A stretch of 64,000 nucleotides of DNA from Rhodospirillales bacterium (GTDB lineage Bacteria; Pseudomonadota; Alphaproteobacteria; Rhodospirillales; Casp-alpha2). The translations under genes and the position numbers were made by a program. The notes beneath the pieces are model-generated. The model was given only the letters and a program-made list of their open reading frames with translations. It had not been told where the DNA came from and made no database searches. Positions 42,995 to 52,147 of the stretch are shown piece after piece. Where the stretch lies: the NCBI GenBank assembly GCA_017644185.1, contig JAEPMA010000005.1, positions 186,001 through 250,000 of the forward strand, read 5' to 3'. Each line of letters begins with the position of its first letter. Positions within the stretch are counted from its first letter, which is position 1.

Positions 42995-43612
42995 ATGTTC
43001 AGGCGCCGCGATCCCTTGCCCATCCACCGCAAAGCCATTGCCAGCATTTGGCCGGAAATGGGCTGGCGCCGTTCAACCCGATATCTGCTGTTCCGGGTCG
43101 GCCGGCTGCCGGGCTCCGGGTACGCCATCGCGGGCGGCATTGCCTGGGGCGCGGCGATGTCCTTCACCCCCTTTATCGGTCTGCACATTCTGCTTTCGGT
43201 TCTGGGGGCGTGGCTGTCCAGGTGCAGTATCGTTGCCGCCGTCATCGGAACCGTCGTCGGAAACCCGTGGACGTTCCCATTCATCTGGATCTGGCTATAC
43301 AAATCCGGCGTTGCGATGGGCTTCGGTCAGACCGGCGTCGATGCCGAGGCCATGGACTTCACCGCGCTGTTCGGTGCCGTCACCGAAGCTATGCTGCGCG
43401 GCGACTGGGCGTTCATCGGCGATACCGCCATGCCGGTTTTGATGCCCATGATGGCGGCCGCCATCCCAACCTCGGTTATTGTGTGGGTAACTTTTTTCCT
43501 TTTGCTGAAACCGGTTATCGAGCGCTACAAAATAGCTGCCTACAAGCGCCGGCAGGCGCGTGCCGTCGAATTGGTCGACGGTATCCCTGAACAGACAGGA
43601 GAGGCGGCATGA
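42995..43612 (+). CDS. DUF2062 membrane protein
   Basis: This 205-residue protein of the DUF2062 family has three to four hydrophobic helices and the family signature block AGGIAWGAAMSFTPFIGLHILLS followed by GTVVGNPWTFPFIW. The N-terminus is basic and cytoplasmic. The reaction or transported solute is unknown. It overlaps pdxJ by 4 bases (ATGA), so the two are translated together. Confidence 0.85.
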   Translation: MFRRRDPLPIHRKAIASIWPEMGWRRSTRYLLFRVGRLPGSGYAIAGGIAWGAAMSFTPFIGLHILLSVLGAWLSRCSIVAAVIGTVVGNPWTFPFIWIWLYKSGVAMGFGQTGVDAEAMDFTALFGAVTEAMLRGDWAFIGDTAMPVLMPMMAAAIPTSVIVWVTFFLLLKPVIERYKIAAYKRRQARAVELVDGIPEQTGEAA

Positions 43613-44364
43613 GCAACACCTTACGTCTCGGCGTCAACATCGATCACGTGGCGACCATTCGGAATGCCCGGGGTGGCGTCCATCCGGACCCCATCCATGC
43701 CGCCAAGCTGGCCGAGAAAGCCGGCGCCGACGGTATCACCGCGCACCTTCGCGAAGACCGCAGGCATATCTCCGACAGCGATATCGAACGCTTGATGGAC
43801 GCGATCGTCGTGCCGCTCAATCTCGAGATGGCGGCAACCGACGAGATGCTGGCGATCGCACTTCGTCATGAGCCTCACGCCGCCTGCATCGTGCCGGAAA
43901 AACGCGAAGAGCGGACGACGGAAGGCGGCCTCGACGTCGCCGGTGGCTTCAAAACTTTGGAGCCCGTCGTGAAAGCCCTTAAAGACAAGGGCATCCGCGT
44001 TTCACTATTCGTCGAACCGGATCCGAAGCAGCTCGAAGCGTCCGCCAAGCTCGGCGCCGATATCGTCGAGTTGCACACCGGACAGTACTGCGAACTGGAA
44101 GGCGATGAGCGCGCCAACGAACTGAAGCGCATCATCGAAGCCGCCCAGGCAACCGATGAGCTTGGCCTCGAATGCCACGCCGGTCATGGCCTGACCTTCG
44201 AAACCGTCATCCCCGTGGCGGCGATCCCCAACGTGATGGAATTGAACATCGGCCACTTCCTGATCGGTGAAGCGATCTTCTCAGGCCTGGACAGTGCCAT
44301 CCGCCGGATGCGTTCGTTGATGGATAAGGCGCGCACCGACGCCCGCGGCGAACGCTCGGCGTGA
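43609..44364 (+). CDS. pdxJ: Pyridoxine 5'-phosphate synthase
   Basis: PdxJ makes pyridoxine 5'-phosphate from 1-deoxyxylulose 5-phosphate and 3-amino-1-hydroxyacetone phosphate. The 251-residue barrel shows LGVNIDHVATIRNARGG, HLREDRRHI, PEKREERTTEGG, FVEPD and ECHAGHGLTFE, all active-site blocks. It overlaps DUF2062 upstream and acpS downstream (GTGA). It supplies PLP for enzymes such as the OAH sulfhydrylase and ACC deaminase in this window. Confidence 0.97.
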   Translation: MSNTLRLGVNIDHVATIRNARGGVHPDPIHAAKLAEKAGADGITAHLREDRRHISDSDIERLMDAIVVPLNLEMAATDEMLAIALRHEPHAACIVPEKREERTTEGGLDVAGGFKTLEPVVKALKDKGIRVSLFVEPDPKQLEASAKLGADIVELHTGQYCELEGDERANELKRIIEAAQATDELGLECHAGHGLTFETVIPVAAIPNVMELNIGHFLIGEAIFSGLDSAIRRMRSLMDKARTDARGERSA

Positions 44365-44759
44365 TTATCGGTATCGGCACCGATCTCTGCGACATCCGGC
44401 GCATCGAAAAGACGCTGGAACGCTTCGGTGACCGGTTCATAGAACGCCTCTACGACGATTACGAAATCAGGAAAGCCATGCGCCGGCAGAACCCGGCGTC
44501 GAGCTTCGCGCAGAGCTTCGCTGCGAAAGAGGCCTGCGCCAAGGCACTCGGCACAGGATTCAGGCAGGGTGTGTTCTGGCGCGACATGGTAGTGCAGAAC
44601 CTGCCGACCGGCCAGCCGATCATGCTGTTGAAGGGTGGGGCGAAAGAACGTCTCGATAAGCTGACACCCGAAGGGATGACGGCGAAGGTCGATGTTTCTC
44701 AGACCGACGAATACCCGATGGCGCATGCCATGGTGATCATCTCTGCGGATCCCGCGTGA
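44361..44759 (+). CDS. acpS: Holo-[acyl-carrier-protein] synthase
   Basis: AcpS transfers 4'-phosphopantetheine from CoA to acyl carrier protein. The 132-residue product starts IIGIGTDLCDIRRIEKTLERFG with the metal Asp at position 8, and has FAAKEACAKALGTG with the second metal Glu near residue 59. The GTG start overlaps the pdxJ stop. The pdxJ-acpS pair is conserved in alphaproteobacteria, where lepB-rnc-era usually come next; here they lie about 9 kb downstream. Confidence 0.95.
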   Translation: MIIGIGTDLCDIRRIEKTLERFGDRFIERLYDDYEIRKAMRRQNPASSFAQSFAAKEACAKALGTGFRQGVFWRDMVVQNLPTGQPIMLLKGGAKERLDKLTPEGMTAKVDVSQTDEYPMAHAMVIISADPA

Positions 44760-45145
44760 TGGCGGGTAACGACGGCTTCGGTTCCTTCCCCAAACAACAC
44801 CGCGAATTCTTCAACGCGCTCGACGAAGACGGCTGGGAAGCTGTCGCGGGTTTCAAGGGGATTGAGACCAAGGTTCTTTCCGGCAGCTTTGACGCCGGTT
44901 CGGGTGCCGTCACGCGGATTACCCGCTGGGCGGCAGGGACGGTGTCGCCCGATCCATCGATTCACGAATGGTGCGAGGAAGTCTTCATCGTATCGGGCTC
45001 GCTCTCGATCGGCACGCCGGAAGACGAACAGGAAGTTCTGCAAGTCGGAACGTACGCCGTCCGCCCACCGCATGTGCCGCATGGCCCGTTCTTTACGAAG
45101 GATGGCTGCGTGATGTTGGAATTCCTGTACTACCCCCCGAAGTAA
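44759..45145 (+). CDS. Cupin-domain protein
   Basis: The 128-residue product is a small beta-barrel cupin: RWAAGTVSPDPSIHEWCEEVFIVSGSLSIG and YAVRPPHVPHGPFF give the two conserved motifs with His and Glu ligand candidates. There is no signal peptide, so it is cytoplasmic. The ATG at 44759 overlaps the acpS stop in TGATG; a GTG one codon earlier is the alternative. The substrate is unknown. It is the last gene of the DUF2062-pdxJ-acpS run. Confidence 0.8.
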   Translation: MAGNDGFGSFPKQHREFFNALDEDGWEAVAGFKGIETKVLSGSFDAGSGAVTRITRWAAGTVSPDPSIHEWCEEVFIVSGSLSIGTPEDEQEVLQVGTYAVRPPHVPHGPFFTKDGCVMLEFLYYPPK

Positions 45146-45146
45146 G

Positions 45147-45557
45147 TTACTTAACGGGAACGATATCCACGACGATGGCACGCACCGGGACGTCGCCTGA
45201 ATTCTCAACCCAGTGCGTGACGCCGGCCGGTGCCGTCATCGTCATTCCAGCGGTGCCGGTCGCTTTTCGGTCTTCACTGACGATGTGATCGGTGACTTCA
45301 CCTTCAATCAGATAAATAAGCTCGGGACGGTTGTCGTGATGATGAAGCGCGATCCTGCCGCCGGGCGCAATCGTCACCTCGCGCGCCCGCATCTGCAGCC
45401 CGTCAGAGCTATCGAACATGCCTTGCAACGGAATCGTGCCGGTGACTTTCCCGCTGACACCCTTAGATGTTGTCGGCGCGTCGTCCGCGTGAAGGGATGG
45501 ACCGGTCATCAGCAGCATTACAGCGGCAATCATCGCCGCTACGGCTTTTACGCGCAT
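45147..45557 (-). CDS. Exported cupin-domain protein
   Basis: The 136-residue product has a signal peptide (residues ~1-24, LMTGPSLHA) and one cupin domain with GGRIALHHHDNRPELIYLIEGEVTDH and APAGVTHWVENSG. The HHHDN and Glu residues are the likely metal ligands. It converges with the cytoplasmic cupin gene with 1 base between the stops, and is followed on the minus strand after a PLP-enzyme gene (15-base gap), so it may be in one transcript with that enzyme. Confidence 0.8.
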   Translation of the reverse strand: MRVKAVAAMIAAVMLLMTGPSLHADDAPTTSKGVSGKVTGTIPLQGMFDSSDGLQMRAREVTIAPGGRIALHHHDNRPELIYLIEGEVTDHIVSEDRKATGTAGMTMTAPAGVTHWVENSGDVPVRAIVVDIVPVK

Positions 45558-45572
45558 GACATTCTCCTCCCG

Positions 45573-46697
45573 TTACTGACCGAGCGCCTGTTCCAGATCG
45601 GCGATCAGATCGTCGGCATTTTCGAGCCCGACCGATAACCTCAACAAGTCCTGAGGGGTCGGGCTGTCCGGCCCTTCGACCGGACCGCGATGCTCGATTA
45701 AACTTTCCGTGCCGCCAAGCGAGGTCGCGTTCCTGAACAGCTTCGTTCTGAGCACGGCCCGCGCCGCGGCATCCGTTCCACCCGTGAGCCGGATCGACAT
45801 CATCCCCCCAAACCCCTTCATCTGCTTTTTTGCGATGTCGTGACCGGGATGATCCGGCAGCCCCGGATAGAGCACATGCGATACGGCGGGGTTGGCGAGC
45901 ATGGCGTCGGCAACGCGCATCGCGTTTTCGGAATGGCGCTGCATCCGCACGTCCAGCGTCCGCACCCCCCGCAACAAAAGCCAGCTTTCGAACGCCCCGA
46001 GCGTCCCGCCGAACCCGGCCCGCGCGTGATGGACGCGTTCCCAAAGATCGTTCGCTTCATTCGTGATCAGTGCGCCAGCGAGAACGTCCGAATGACCGTT
46101 CAGAAACTTCGTCGCCGAATGCATGACAACATCCGCACCCAACTCCAGCGGGCGGGTGATCACCGGCGGCGCCGTCGTTGAATCGATGAACAACTTCGCC
46201 CCCGCGTCGTGCGCAATGTCGGCGGCGGCCTTAATATCGGTGATCGACCAGTCAGGGTTCGCAGGGGTTTCGACCCAAACCGCTTTCGTTTTCCCGGGTG
46301 CGATCGCAGCCTTGATGGCGTCCAGATTGCCGTTCGGATAGAGCGTCACCGATAAGCCGAAAGCCGGGGCATCCTTGACCATCCAGTTTCTGAGAAACCA
46401 GTACATGGTTTCGGGTGCAACGATATGCGCGCCACTGCCGAGTGAAACGAGCAGGGACGTCGCCGCCGCCATGCCGGAGGCAAACACCATCGCGGCCTTG
46501 CCTCCCTCCAGCCGACGCAACACTTCCTCGACATCCCCCATACCCGGGCCGTTGTCGCGGTAGTACACATAACCCTGACCATATTTATACGTCGTCGCAG
46601 GTTTGACATGCGGCGCCACGTCGCCGGTCTCGGCGTCGGATATGCCGATCATCGAGGCAGCCACGGTCGCAGGATCGGTGAAGCTATCGTCGTTCAT
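45573..46697 (-). CDS. Cystathionine gamma-synthase-family PLP enzyme
   Basis: The 374-residue product belongs to the Cys/Met metabolism PLP family (fold type I). PLP is bound by the Lys in HSATKFLNGHSD near residue 190; FASGMAAATSLL and WVETPANPDWSITDI are other family blocks. The ATG at 46697 has GGAGG upstream, and a longer frame was rejected. Family enzymes run beta- or gamma-elimination and replacement, so synthase or lyase cannot be settled. It lies in front of the exported cupin gene. Confidence 0.85.
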   Translation of the reverse strand: MNDDSFTDPATVAASMIGISDAETGDVAPHVKPATTYKYGQGYVYYRDNGPGMGDVEEVLRRLEGGKAAMVFASGMAAATSLLVSLGSGAHIVAPETMYWFLRNWMVKDAPAFGLSVTLYPNGNLDAIKAAIAPGKTKAVWVETPANPDWSITDIKAAADIAHDAGAKLFIDSTTAPPVITRPLELGADVVMHSATKFLNGHSDVLAGALITNEANDLWERVHHARAGFGGTLGAFESWLLLRGVRTLDVRMQRHSENAMRVADAMLANPAVSHVLYPGLPDHPGHDIAKKQMKGFGGMMSIRLTGGTDAAARAVLRTKLFRNATSLGGTESLIEHRGPVEGPDSPTPQDLLRLSVGLENADDLIADLEQALGQ

Positions 46698-46772
46698 GAT
46701 GAAATCCTCCCCGCGCATGCTGTGCCGGGCGGGCGAGGGCTTCAACGCTAAAATTGTCATCGCCACACTCTG

Positions 46773-46869
46773 CCCCTCACCCGGCGCGCAGGCGCGCCAC
46801 CCTCTCCCGAGGGAGAGGGGTATCAACTTCTGCGTTCCCTCTCCCTTAGGAGAGGGACAGGGTGAGGGT
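46773..46869. repeat. Interspersed repeat, CCCTCTCCC family B
   Basis: The ends CCCCTCACCCGGCG and GGTGAGGG surround CCCTCTCCCgaGGGAGAGGG and CCCTCTCCCttaGGAGAGGG hairpins. It fills the divergent gap between the PLP-enzyme gene and recO. Confidence 0.7.
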
Positions 46870-46924
46870 TTTTCCCGAGAAAAATGCCGTGTTCAGGTCA
46901 CAGCTGAGCGCATAAACTCCGGCC

Positions 46925-47635
46925 ATGGACTGGCAGGACGACGGCATCATTCTGAGCGTTCGCAAGCACGGCGAAACGTCGGCAATCGTCAATGTACTAA
47001 CGCGCGCGCACGGGCGGCACGCCGGACTTGTCAGGGGCGGGGGCGGCAAAAGGATGAGCGGCATCCTGCAACCCGGCAACAAGGTGCAGGCGCGCTGGCA
47101 TGCGCGGTTGCCCGAACATCTCGGCACCTTCACCGTGGAACCGATCAAAGCGTTCGCAGCGTCTGCCCTCTCGGACGCCCGCCGTTTGGCGGCGCTCACC
47201 TCCGCCTGCGCATTGATCGAGGCCGCGTTACCGGAACGCCAGGCGCACCCGGCCATTCTTGAGGGGTTGGAAATCCTGTTGACGTCGCTGGATGACGACA
47301 GCGTATGGCCGGTAATTTATGTGAAATGGGAAATAGGCCTGTTGGCGGAGCTTGGTTTTGGCCTCGACCTCGCACACTGCGCGGCGACCGGTACAACGGA
47401 GGATCTAACATACGTCTCACCAAGAACAGGCCGGGCGGTCTCGACCGCGGCGGCGCAACCGTATAAAGAGCGGCTGCTCCCGCTACCGACCTTTCTCCTC
47501 GACAGCGATGTCGATGCGGATATCGCAAGCGGCCTGCAGCTCACGGGCTATTTCTTCGAAAACCACGTTTTTCAGCACCGTGAGACAGAAATGCCGGCTG
47601 CCCGGCGCAGACTGGCTGAGCGCTTCCGGCCCTGA
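46925..47635 (+). CDS. recO: DNA repair protein RecO
   Basis: RecO helps load RecA on gapped DNA in the RecFOR pathway. The 236-residue product begins MDWQDDGIILSVRKHGETSAIVNVLTRAHGRHAGLVRGG, the OB-fold block, and has the helical C-terminal domain. The length is normal. In related genomes recO usually follows era; here era is ~9 kb downstream, so the cluster has been rearranged. Confidence 0.93.
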   Translation: MDWQDDGIILSVRKHGETSAIVNVLTRAHGRHAGLVRGGGGKRMSGILQPGNKVQARWHARLPEHLGTFTVEPIKAFAASALSDARRLAALTSACALIEAALPERQAHPAILEGLEILLTSLDDDSVWPVIYVKWEIGLLAELGFGLDLAHCAATGTTEDLTYVSPRTGRAVSTAAAQPYKERLLPLPTFLLDSDVDADIASGLQLTGYFFENHVFQHRETEMPAARRRLAERFRP

Positions 47636-47715
47636 ATATCCGGCTGGCCTTGATCATCGGAACCCGCATGGTAAGAACATTGCACAAACAAAAAACACTT
47701 AGGGAGATCCCATAA

Positions 47716-48930
47716 ATGCCCGGTCCGTTGGAAGGTATCCGCGTCTTCGACCTCACCCGTATCCTCGCGGGTCCCAGCTGCACGCAAATTCTCGGCGACC
47801 TCGGCGCCGACGTCATCAAGATCGAGCGCGCGGGCGCCGGCGACGACACGCGTAAATTCGCACCGCCTTATATCAAGGGTGATGACGGCGAAGACACGTC
47901 GGAAGCCGCTTATTTCTGCGCCGCCAACCGCAACAAGCGCTCCATCACGCTGGATATCGCAAAGCCCGAAGGGCAGGCGTTGGCTAAGAAACTGATCGGC
48001 ACGTCGCAGGTCCTGGTGGAGAACTTCAAGACCGGCGGTCTCGCCAAATACGGTCTCGGCTACGACGATCTGAAAGAAGAGTTTCCCGGCCTAATCTACT
48101 GTTCGATCACGGGCTTCGGGAATTCCGGCCCTTATGCGAAGCGCCCCGGCTATGACGTGCTGATCCAGGGGATGAGCGGCTTCATGAGCCTGACGGGTGA
48201 ACCTGACGGCGAGCCGATGAAAGCCGCCGTCCCGGTCGCCGACCTGATGGCGGGCATGTACGCCGCGGTTTCGATCAACGCCGCGCTCCGCCATCGCGAG
48301 GTTACCGGCGAGGGCCAGCACATCGACATCGGGATGCTCGACGTCATGGTCGCGTTCTCGACGATTATGGGGATGAACTATCTGTCGACCGGCAAGAACC
48401 CGCCGCGCCTCGGCAACGCGCACCCGAACATCGTCCCTTATCAGGCGTTCGAAACGTCTGACGGCGCCATCATCCTCGCTGTCGGCAACGATGGGCAGTT
48501 CCAGCGCTTCTGCAAGGTCGCGGGCTGCGCGGAACTCGCCGAGAACCCTGATTACGCCACGAACGGCATGCGGTTGAAGAACCGGGATGCCCTGATCCCA
48601 CAGCTCCGCGACATCATCAAAGAAAAGCCGATGGATTTCTGGCTGAAAGAACTTGAAGAAAACTCGGTGAGCTGCGGGCCGATCTGGAATTTGGATCAGG
48701 TCTTCAACAACGAACACGTACTCGCCCGCAACATGCGGATCGAGATGGAACAGCCGGCAACCGGCGCCAAGGTGCCGCTCATCAATAGCCCGATCAAGAT
48801 GTCCGGCACGCCGGTCAGCGCACGCCTCGCCCCGCCGACCATCGGCGAGCATACGGACGGCGTGTTGAGCGAACTGCTTGGCATGAGCGCCGAGGAAATC
48901 GCCAAGCTGCGCGACGAAGAGGTCATCTGA
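47716..48930 (+). CDS. Family III CoA-transferase (CaiB/BaiF)
   Basis: The 404-residue product has the full canonical order: PLEGIRVFDLTRILAGPSCTQILGDLGADVIKIE at the N-terminus, NRNKRSITLD, VENFKTGGLAKYGLGY, putative catalytic Asp147 in RPGYDVLIQ, and GEGQHIDIGMLDV in the middle. Family members transfer CoA between acids such as oxalate, carnitine or dicarboxylates; the substrate is unclear. A hydrolase gene starts 2 bases after its stop, so the two form an operon. Compare the permuted relative at 25090. Confidence 0.92.
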   Translation: MPGPLEGIRVFDLTRILAGPSCTQILGDLGADVIKIERAGAGDDTRKFAPPYIKGDDGEDTSEAAYFCAANRNKRSITLDIAKPEGQALAKKLIGTSQVLVENFKTGGLAKYGLGYDDLKEEFPGLIYCSITGFGNSGPYAKRPGYDVLIQGMSGFMSLTGEPDGEPMKAAVPVADLMAGMYAAVSINAALRHREVTGEGQHIDIGMLDVMVAFSTIMGMNYLSTGKNPPRLGNAHPNIVPYQAFETSDGAIILAVGNDGQFQRFCKVAGCAELAENPDYATNGMRLKNRDALIPQLRDIIKEKPMDFWLKELEENSVSCGPIWNLDQVFNNEHVLARNMRIEMEQPATGAKVPLINSPIKMSGTPVSARLAPPTIGEHTDGVLSELLGMSAEEIAKLRDEEVI

Positions 48931-48932
48931 TC

Positions 48933-49790
48933 ATGATCCCCGAACCGCACCGCGCCGGCAGTTTCCTCTCGCTCGGTCCGGGCGGGTTTCACAGGATTTC
49001 GTTCACCGACTGGGGCGAGCAGAAGGGACGAAAAGCGACCGTCTGCGTGCACGGCCTGACGCGCACCAGCCGTGATTTCGACGTGATCGCGGACACGCTC
49101 TCGAAAGACGGCCGCGTCGTTAGCGTCGACGTCGCCGGGCGTGGCGCCAGCGATTGGCTGAACGACCCGACGCATTATTCGTACCCGAACTACATGAACG
49201 ACATGTCGGGGCTGATGGCGCACATCGGTGCGGAACGGGTGGATTGGATCGGCACCTCCATGGGCGGGATCATCGGCATGCTTTTGGCGGCGACGCCCGG
49301 CACGCCGATCCGCAAGCTGGTCGTCAACGATATCGGTCCGCTGATCGCCAAGGAAGCGCTGGTCCGCATCTGCCATTACGTCGGCGCGGCACCGTCATTC
49401 CAGGATATCGATGCGGTCGAAACGTATCTGCGCGAAGTGCACGCCCCCTTTGGCGACCTGACCGACGAGCAGTGGCGGCATCTGGCGAAAACATCTTCCG
49501 TGCCGAACGGGGAAGGGGGCTGTCGCCTGCATTACGATCCGAATATCGCGAGTGTGTTCTGCTCGGGCCCGATCGAGGACGTCGATCTTTGGGATGTCTG
49601 GGATAGGATCGAATGCCCGGTGCTGGTCTTACGCGGCGAAAACTCGGATCTTTTGAGCGTGGCAACCGCCGAGGAAATGGCCAAGCGCGGCCCCAAGGCC
49701 GACGTCGTCACCATTCCGAACTGCGGCCACGCCCCAGCCTTGATGGACCCGGATCAGATCAAGATCGTGCAGGACTGGCTGGCGCGTTAA
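48933..49790 (+). CDS. Alpha/beta-hydrolase
   Basis: The 285-residue product is an alpha/beta-hydrolase with HGLTRTSRDFD at the oxyanion region, nucleophile Ser109 in IGTSMGGIIG, acid Asp in LRGENSDLLS and His in NCGHAPAL. GRGASDW fits the esterase/C-C hydrolase group. It begins 2 bases after the CoA-transferase, so the two may act on the same acyl compound. The exact substrate is unknown. There is no signal peptide. Confidence 0.88.
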   Translation: MIPEPHRAGSFLSLGPGGFHRISFTDWGEQKGRKATVCVHGLTRTSRDFDVIADTLSKDGRVVSVDVAGRGASDWLNDPTHYSYPNYMNDMSGLMAHIGAERVDWIGTSMGGIIGMLLAATPGTPIRKLVVNDIGPLIAKEALVRICHYVGAAPSFQDIDAVETYLREVHAPFGDLTDEQWRHLAKTSSVPNGEGGCRLHYDPNIASVFCSGPIEDVDLWDVWDRIECPVLVLRGENSDLLSVATAEEMAKRGPKADVVTIPNCGHAPALMDPDQIKIVQDWLAR

Positions 49791-49822
49791 TTTTTCGCGC
49801 GATTTTCTCGATGATTTTCCAT

Positions 49823-49910
49823 GTCATCCCAAACTTGATTTGGGATCCATGCTAAATCTTGACCAACATGCCGTTAGCCCATGGGGCCTGAATCAAGTTC
49901 AGGACGACGG
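49823..49910. repeat. Interspersed palindromic repeat, family C
   Basis: GTCATCCCAAACTTGATTTGGGATCCATG at the left and CCTGAATCAAGTTCAGGACGACGG at the right each form a small hairpin and carry the GTCATCC/ACGACGG ends seen in other families. It lies between the convergent hydrolase and MFS genes. A second copy is at 53894. Confidence 0.65.
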
Positions 49911-49943
49911 TTGAATTTCAGCGCTTGCAATTACCCGCTTCGA

Positions 49944-51188
49944 TCAGGCCGGAACCGGCAAGGCCTTCGGCTGCTCCTTGACCGGCAGGTGAATGAGCGC
50001 CGAGAACGCCCCCGCGCCAACGCCGACCCACCACACCAGATCGTACGACCCGTAAAGATCGTACATATAACCACCCAGCCAGACGCCCAGGAACGAGCCC
50101 AACTGGTGTGACAGGAACACGATCCCATAGAGCGTTCCCATATAGCGGAGACCGTAGATTTGCGCGACCAGACCGGATGTCAGCGGCACGGTCGCGAGCC
50201 ACAGCCCCCCCATGGTCAGCGAGAACAGCACCACCGTCGTCGGCGTCATCGGCACCATGATGAACGCAGCGGCAGCAACCGTCCGCCCGACATAGATCAT
50301 CGACAACAGATACTTCTTTGAGAAATTCTTACCCAACGCCCCGGCCGAGATCGTGCCGACGATGTTCATGAAGCCGATCAGTGCCAGCGAGAACGCCCCC
50401 AACGCCGTCGTCGAATTGACGCCAACAGCGCGAATCATGCTGTCGGGCGGAATGGTGGCGCAGACTTCGGTAATGAAGGCCGGAAAGTGCGCGGTCACGA
50501 ACGCCAACTGGAAGCCGCACGAGAAGAAACCGGAAAAGATCATCGCGAAGTTCGGATCCTTAAGCGCGCCGGTGACAACCGCCCCCATGGACTGTTCGAG
50601 TTCCGCCTTCGATGCGACCGGCTCTTCGGCCTTCAGGAACGGCAGCGCGAACATCGCCAGCAGGATGACCGCGGCGAACACGATGAACACGGACTGCCAC
50701 GGCATGGATTGCAACAGGATGTTGGCGAACGGCGGACCGACGATCTGCCCGGCGGAACCAGCCGCCGTCACGATCCCGAGCGATATGGAGCGGTGCTCCT
50801 CCGACGCCGCGCGTCCGACGACGCCCAGAATAATCCCGAAGCCGGTTCCGGCAATCCCAAAGCCGACCAGAACTTCCAAAAGCTGGTGCGCTTCCGGCGT
50901 CACGGCGGAACTCGAAAGCACGAGGCCCAGCGCGTAGACGACGGCGCCGAGCGCGACCGCTTTCCTGTTCCCGAATTTTTCGGCAAGCGCGGCGAAGATT
51001 GGCTGGCCGATGCCCCATGCGAGGTTCTGGATCGCAATCGCCATCGAAAACTCGGAGCGCAGCCAGTTGAATTCTTCCGCGATCGGAATCTGGAACAGAC
51101 CGAAGCTCGCGCGCAATGCGAAGCTGGTCATGACGATGATGCAGCCCGAAATCAGGATCGGGGTGAAAAGACGGGCAGATGCGGACAC
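49944..51188 (-). CDS. MFS transporter, substrate unknown
   Basis: The 414-residue product has 12 hydrophobic segments and family blocks GFGIAGTGFGIILGVVGRAASEEHRS and GYMYDLYGSYDLVWWVGVGAGAFSAL. The N-terminus resembles oxalate/formate and monocarboxylate-type MFS members, but this is weak. The start at 51188 is an ATG. It converges with the hydrolase gene. There is a ~200-base non-coding gap on its 5' side before the GST gene. Confidence 0.85.
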   Translation of the reverse strand: MSASARLFTPILISGCIIVMTSFALRASFGLFQIPIAEEFNWLRSEFSMAIAIQNLAWGIGQPIFAALAEKFGNRKAVALGAVVYALGLVLSSSAVTPEAHQLLEVLVGFGIAGTGFGIILGVVGRAASEEHRSISLGIVTAAGSAGQIVGPPFANILLQSMPWQSVFIVFAAVILLAMFALPFLKAEEPVASKAELEQSMGAVVTGALKDPNFAMIFSGFFSCGFQLAFVTAHFPAFITEVCATIPPDSMIRAVGVNSTTALGAFSLALIGFMNIVGTISAGALGKNFSKKYLLSMIYVGRTVAAAAFIMVPMTPTTVVLFSLTMGGLWLATVPLTSGLVAQIYGLRYMGTLYGIVFLSHQLGSFLGVWLGGYMYDLYGSYDLVWWVGVGAGAFSALIHLPVKEQPKALPVPA

Positions 51189-51391
51189 GCGGGTTTCCTC
51201 GGCAATAGATGTTGGCGCCAGATCGTCATGAAAGCGGGCTAGAAGTCAATTTACCCGGTAAGCAGATATCATATGAATTCGCGGCACGAATGCCAAAAGC
51301 CCCTTCGTTTCTGCCAAAACGGCCATTTTCAGCACGAAAAATGGCAATGGCACCGAGGCCGTTACAAGCCGGGAAGGTGTTACGGGAACAA
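51189..51391. other. Non-coding gap before the MFS gene
   Basis: This 203-base stretch is likely the MFS promoter and the end of the GST transcript. A hairpin-like GGCCATTTTCAGCACG...AAATGGC segment near 51323-51350 is visible, but no T-run follows. Nothing else is recognised. Confidence 0.3.
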
Positions 51392-52090
51392 TTAAGCCGC
51401 GCTTTCGGCGGACATCAGCTTCCAGGCAAGTGCGCCGCGCCGTTCGAGGTTCTTGAGAAACGCCTCATCGAAACCCTCCGGCACCGCACCCGTCACCTTA
51501 TCGTCTGACAGAAGCGCGTCGGACCACGCTTTGACGAGGGGGAACTCGTCCAGAAGCCCGGTCTGCAGCACCTTTTCCGAGATCGCGAAGCGCTGGAAAA
51601 ACGGCCCATAAGACGCATCGACCAGCGAGAACGTATCACCATTGAAATAGGGGCCATTGTTGCCGCGCTGTTTACTGATCGTCTCTTCGAGAGGGGTGAG
51701 GCGTTCGCGGGCAGTTTCGAGGGCGTCCGGCAAGTCGTCTTCGGATGCGCAGAAAGTGACGTCGTTCAGGCCCGGCCCCCACGCGAACGTCGGCAAAAAA
51801 TCCGTCCAGGCACGGTTTTGCGCGCGCTTGATCGGGTCTTCGGGGTGCAGCCTGGGTTCGAGCGTCTCGTCCAGATATTCGGAAATGGCGTTCGATTCGA
51901 ACAGCGTCACGCCGTCCACCTGCAGCACCGGCACCTTTCCATGTGGCGACATCTCCAAAAACCAGTCAGGTGGGTCCTGAAGATCGATGTACGTGACGTC
52001 GAACGCGACGCCCTTGACCCGCATGACGATGACGGATCGCTGCACCCAGGGACATGTAACAGAGCTGATGAGATGAAACTTCGCGGCCAT
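51392..52090 (-). CDS. Glutathione S-transferase family protein
   Basis: The 232-residue product has a thioredoxin-like N-terminal domain with SSVTCPWVQRSVIVM, where Cys is the likely catalytic residue as in omega/beta-type GSTs. MSPHGKVPVL holds the cis-Pro and LFESNAISEYLDETL the glutathione-binding Glu-Ser. A helical C-terminal domain follows. The ATG at 52090 has GGGAGGG upstream; a longer frame was rejected. It follows hemB with about 57 bases between them. Confidence 0.88.
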   Translation of the reverse strand: MAAKFHLISSVTCPWVQRSVIVMRVKGVAFDVTYIDLQDPPDWFLEMSPHGKVPVLQVDGVTLFESNAISEYLDETLEPRLHPEDPIKRAQNRAWTDFLPTFAWGPGLNDVTFCASEDDLPDALETARERLTPLEETISKQRGNNGPYFNGDTFSLVDASYGPFFQRFAISEKVLQTGLLDEFPLVKAWSDALLSDDKVTGAVPEGFDEAFLKNLERRGALAWKLMSAESAA

Positions 52091-52147
52091 ATCTTGCCCT
52101 CCCGTTTCAATCAATATCGATCTATCCCGTCACCGGGACAATAGAAT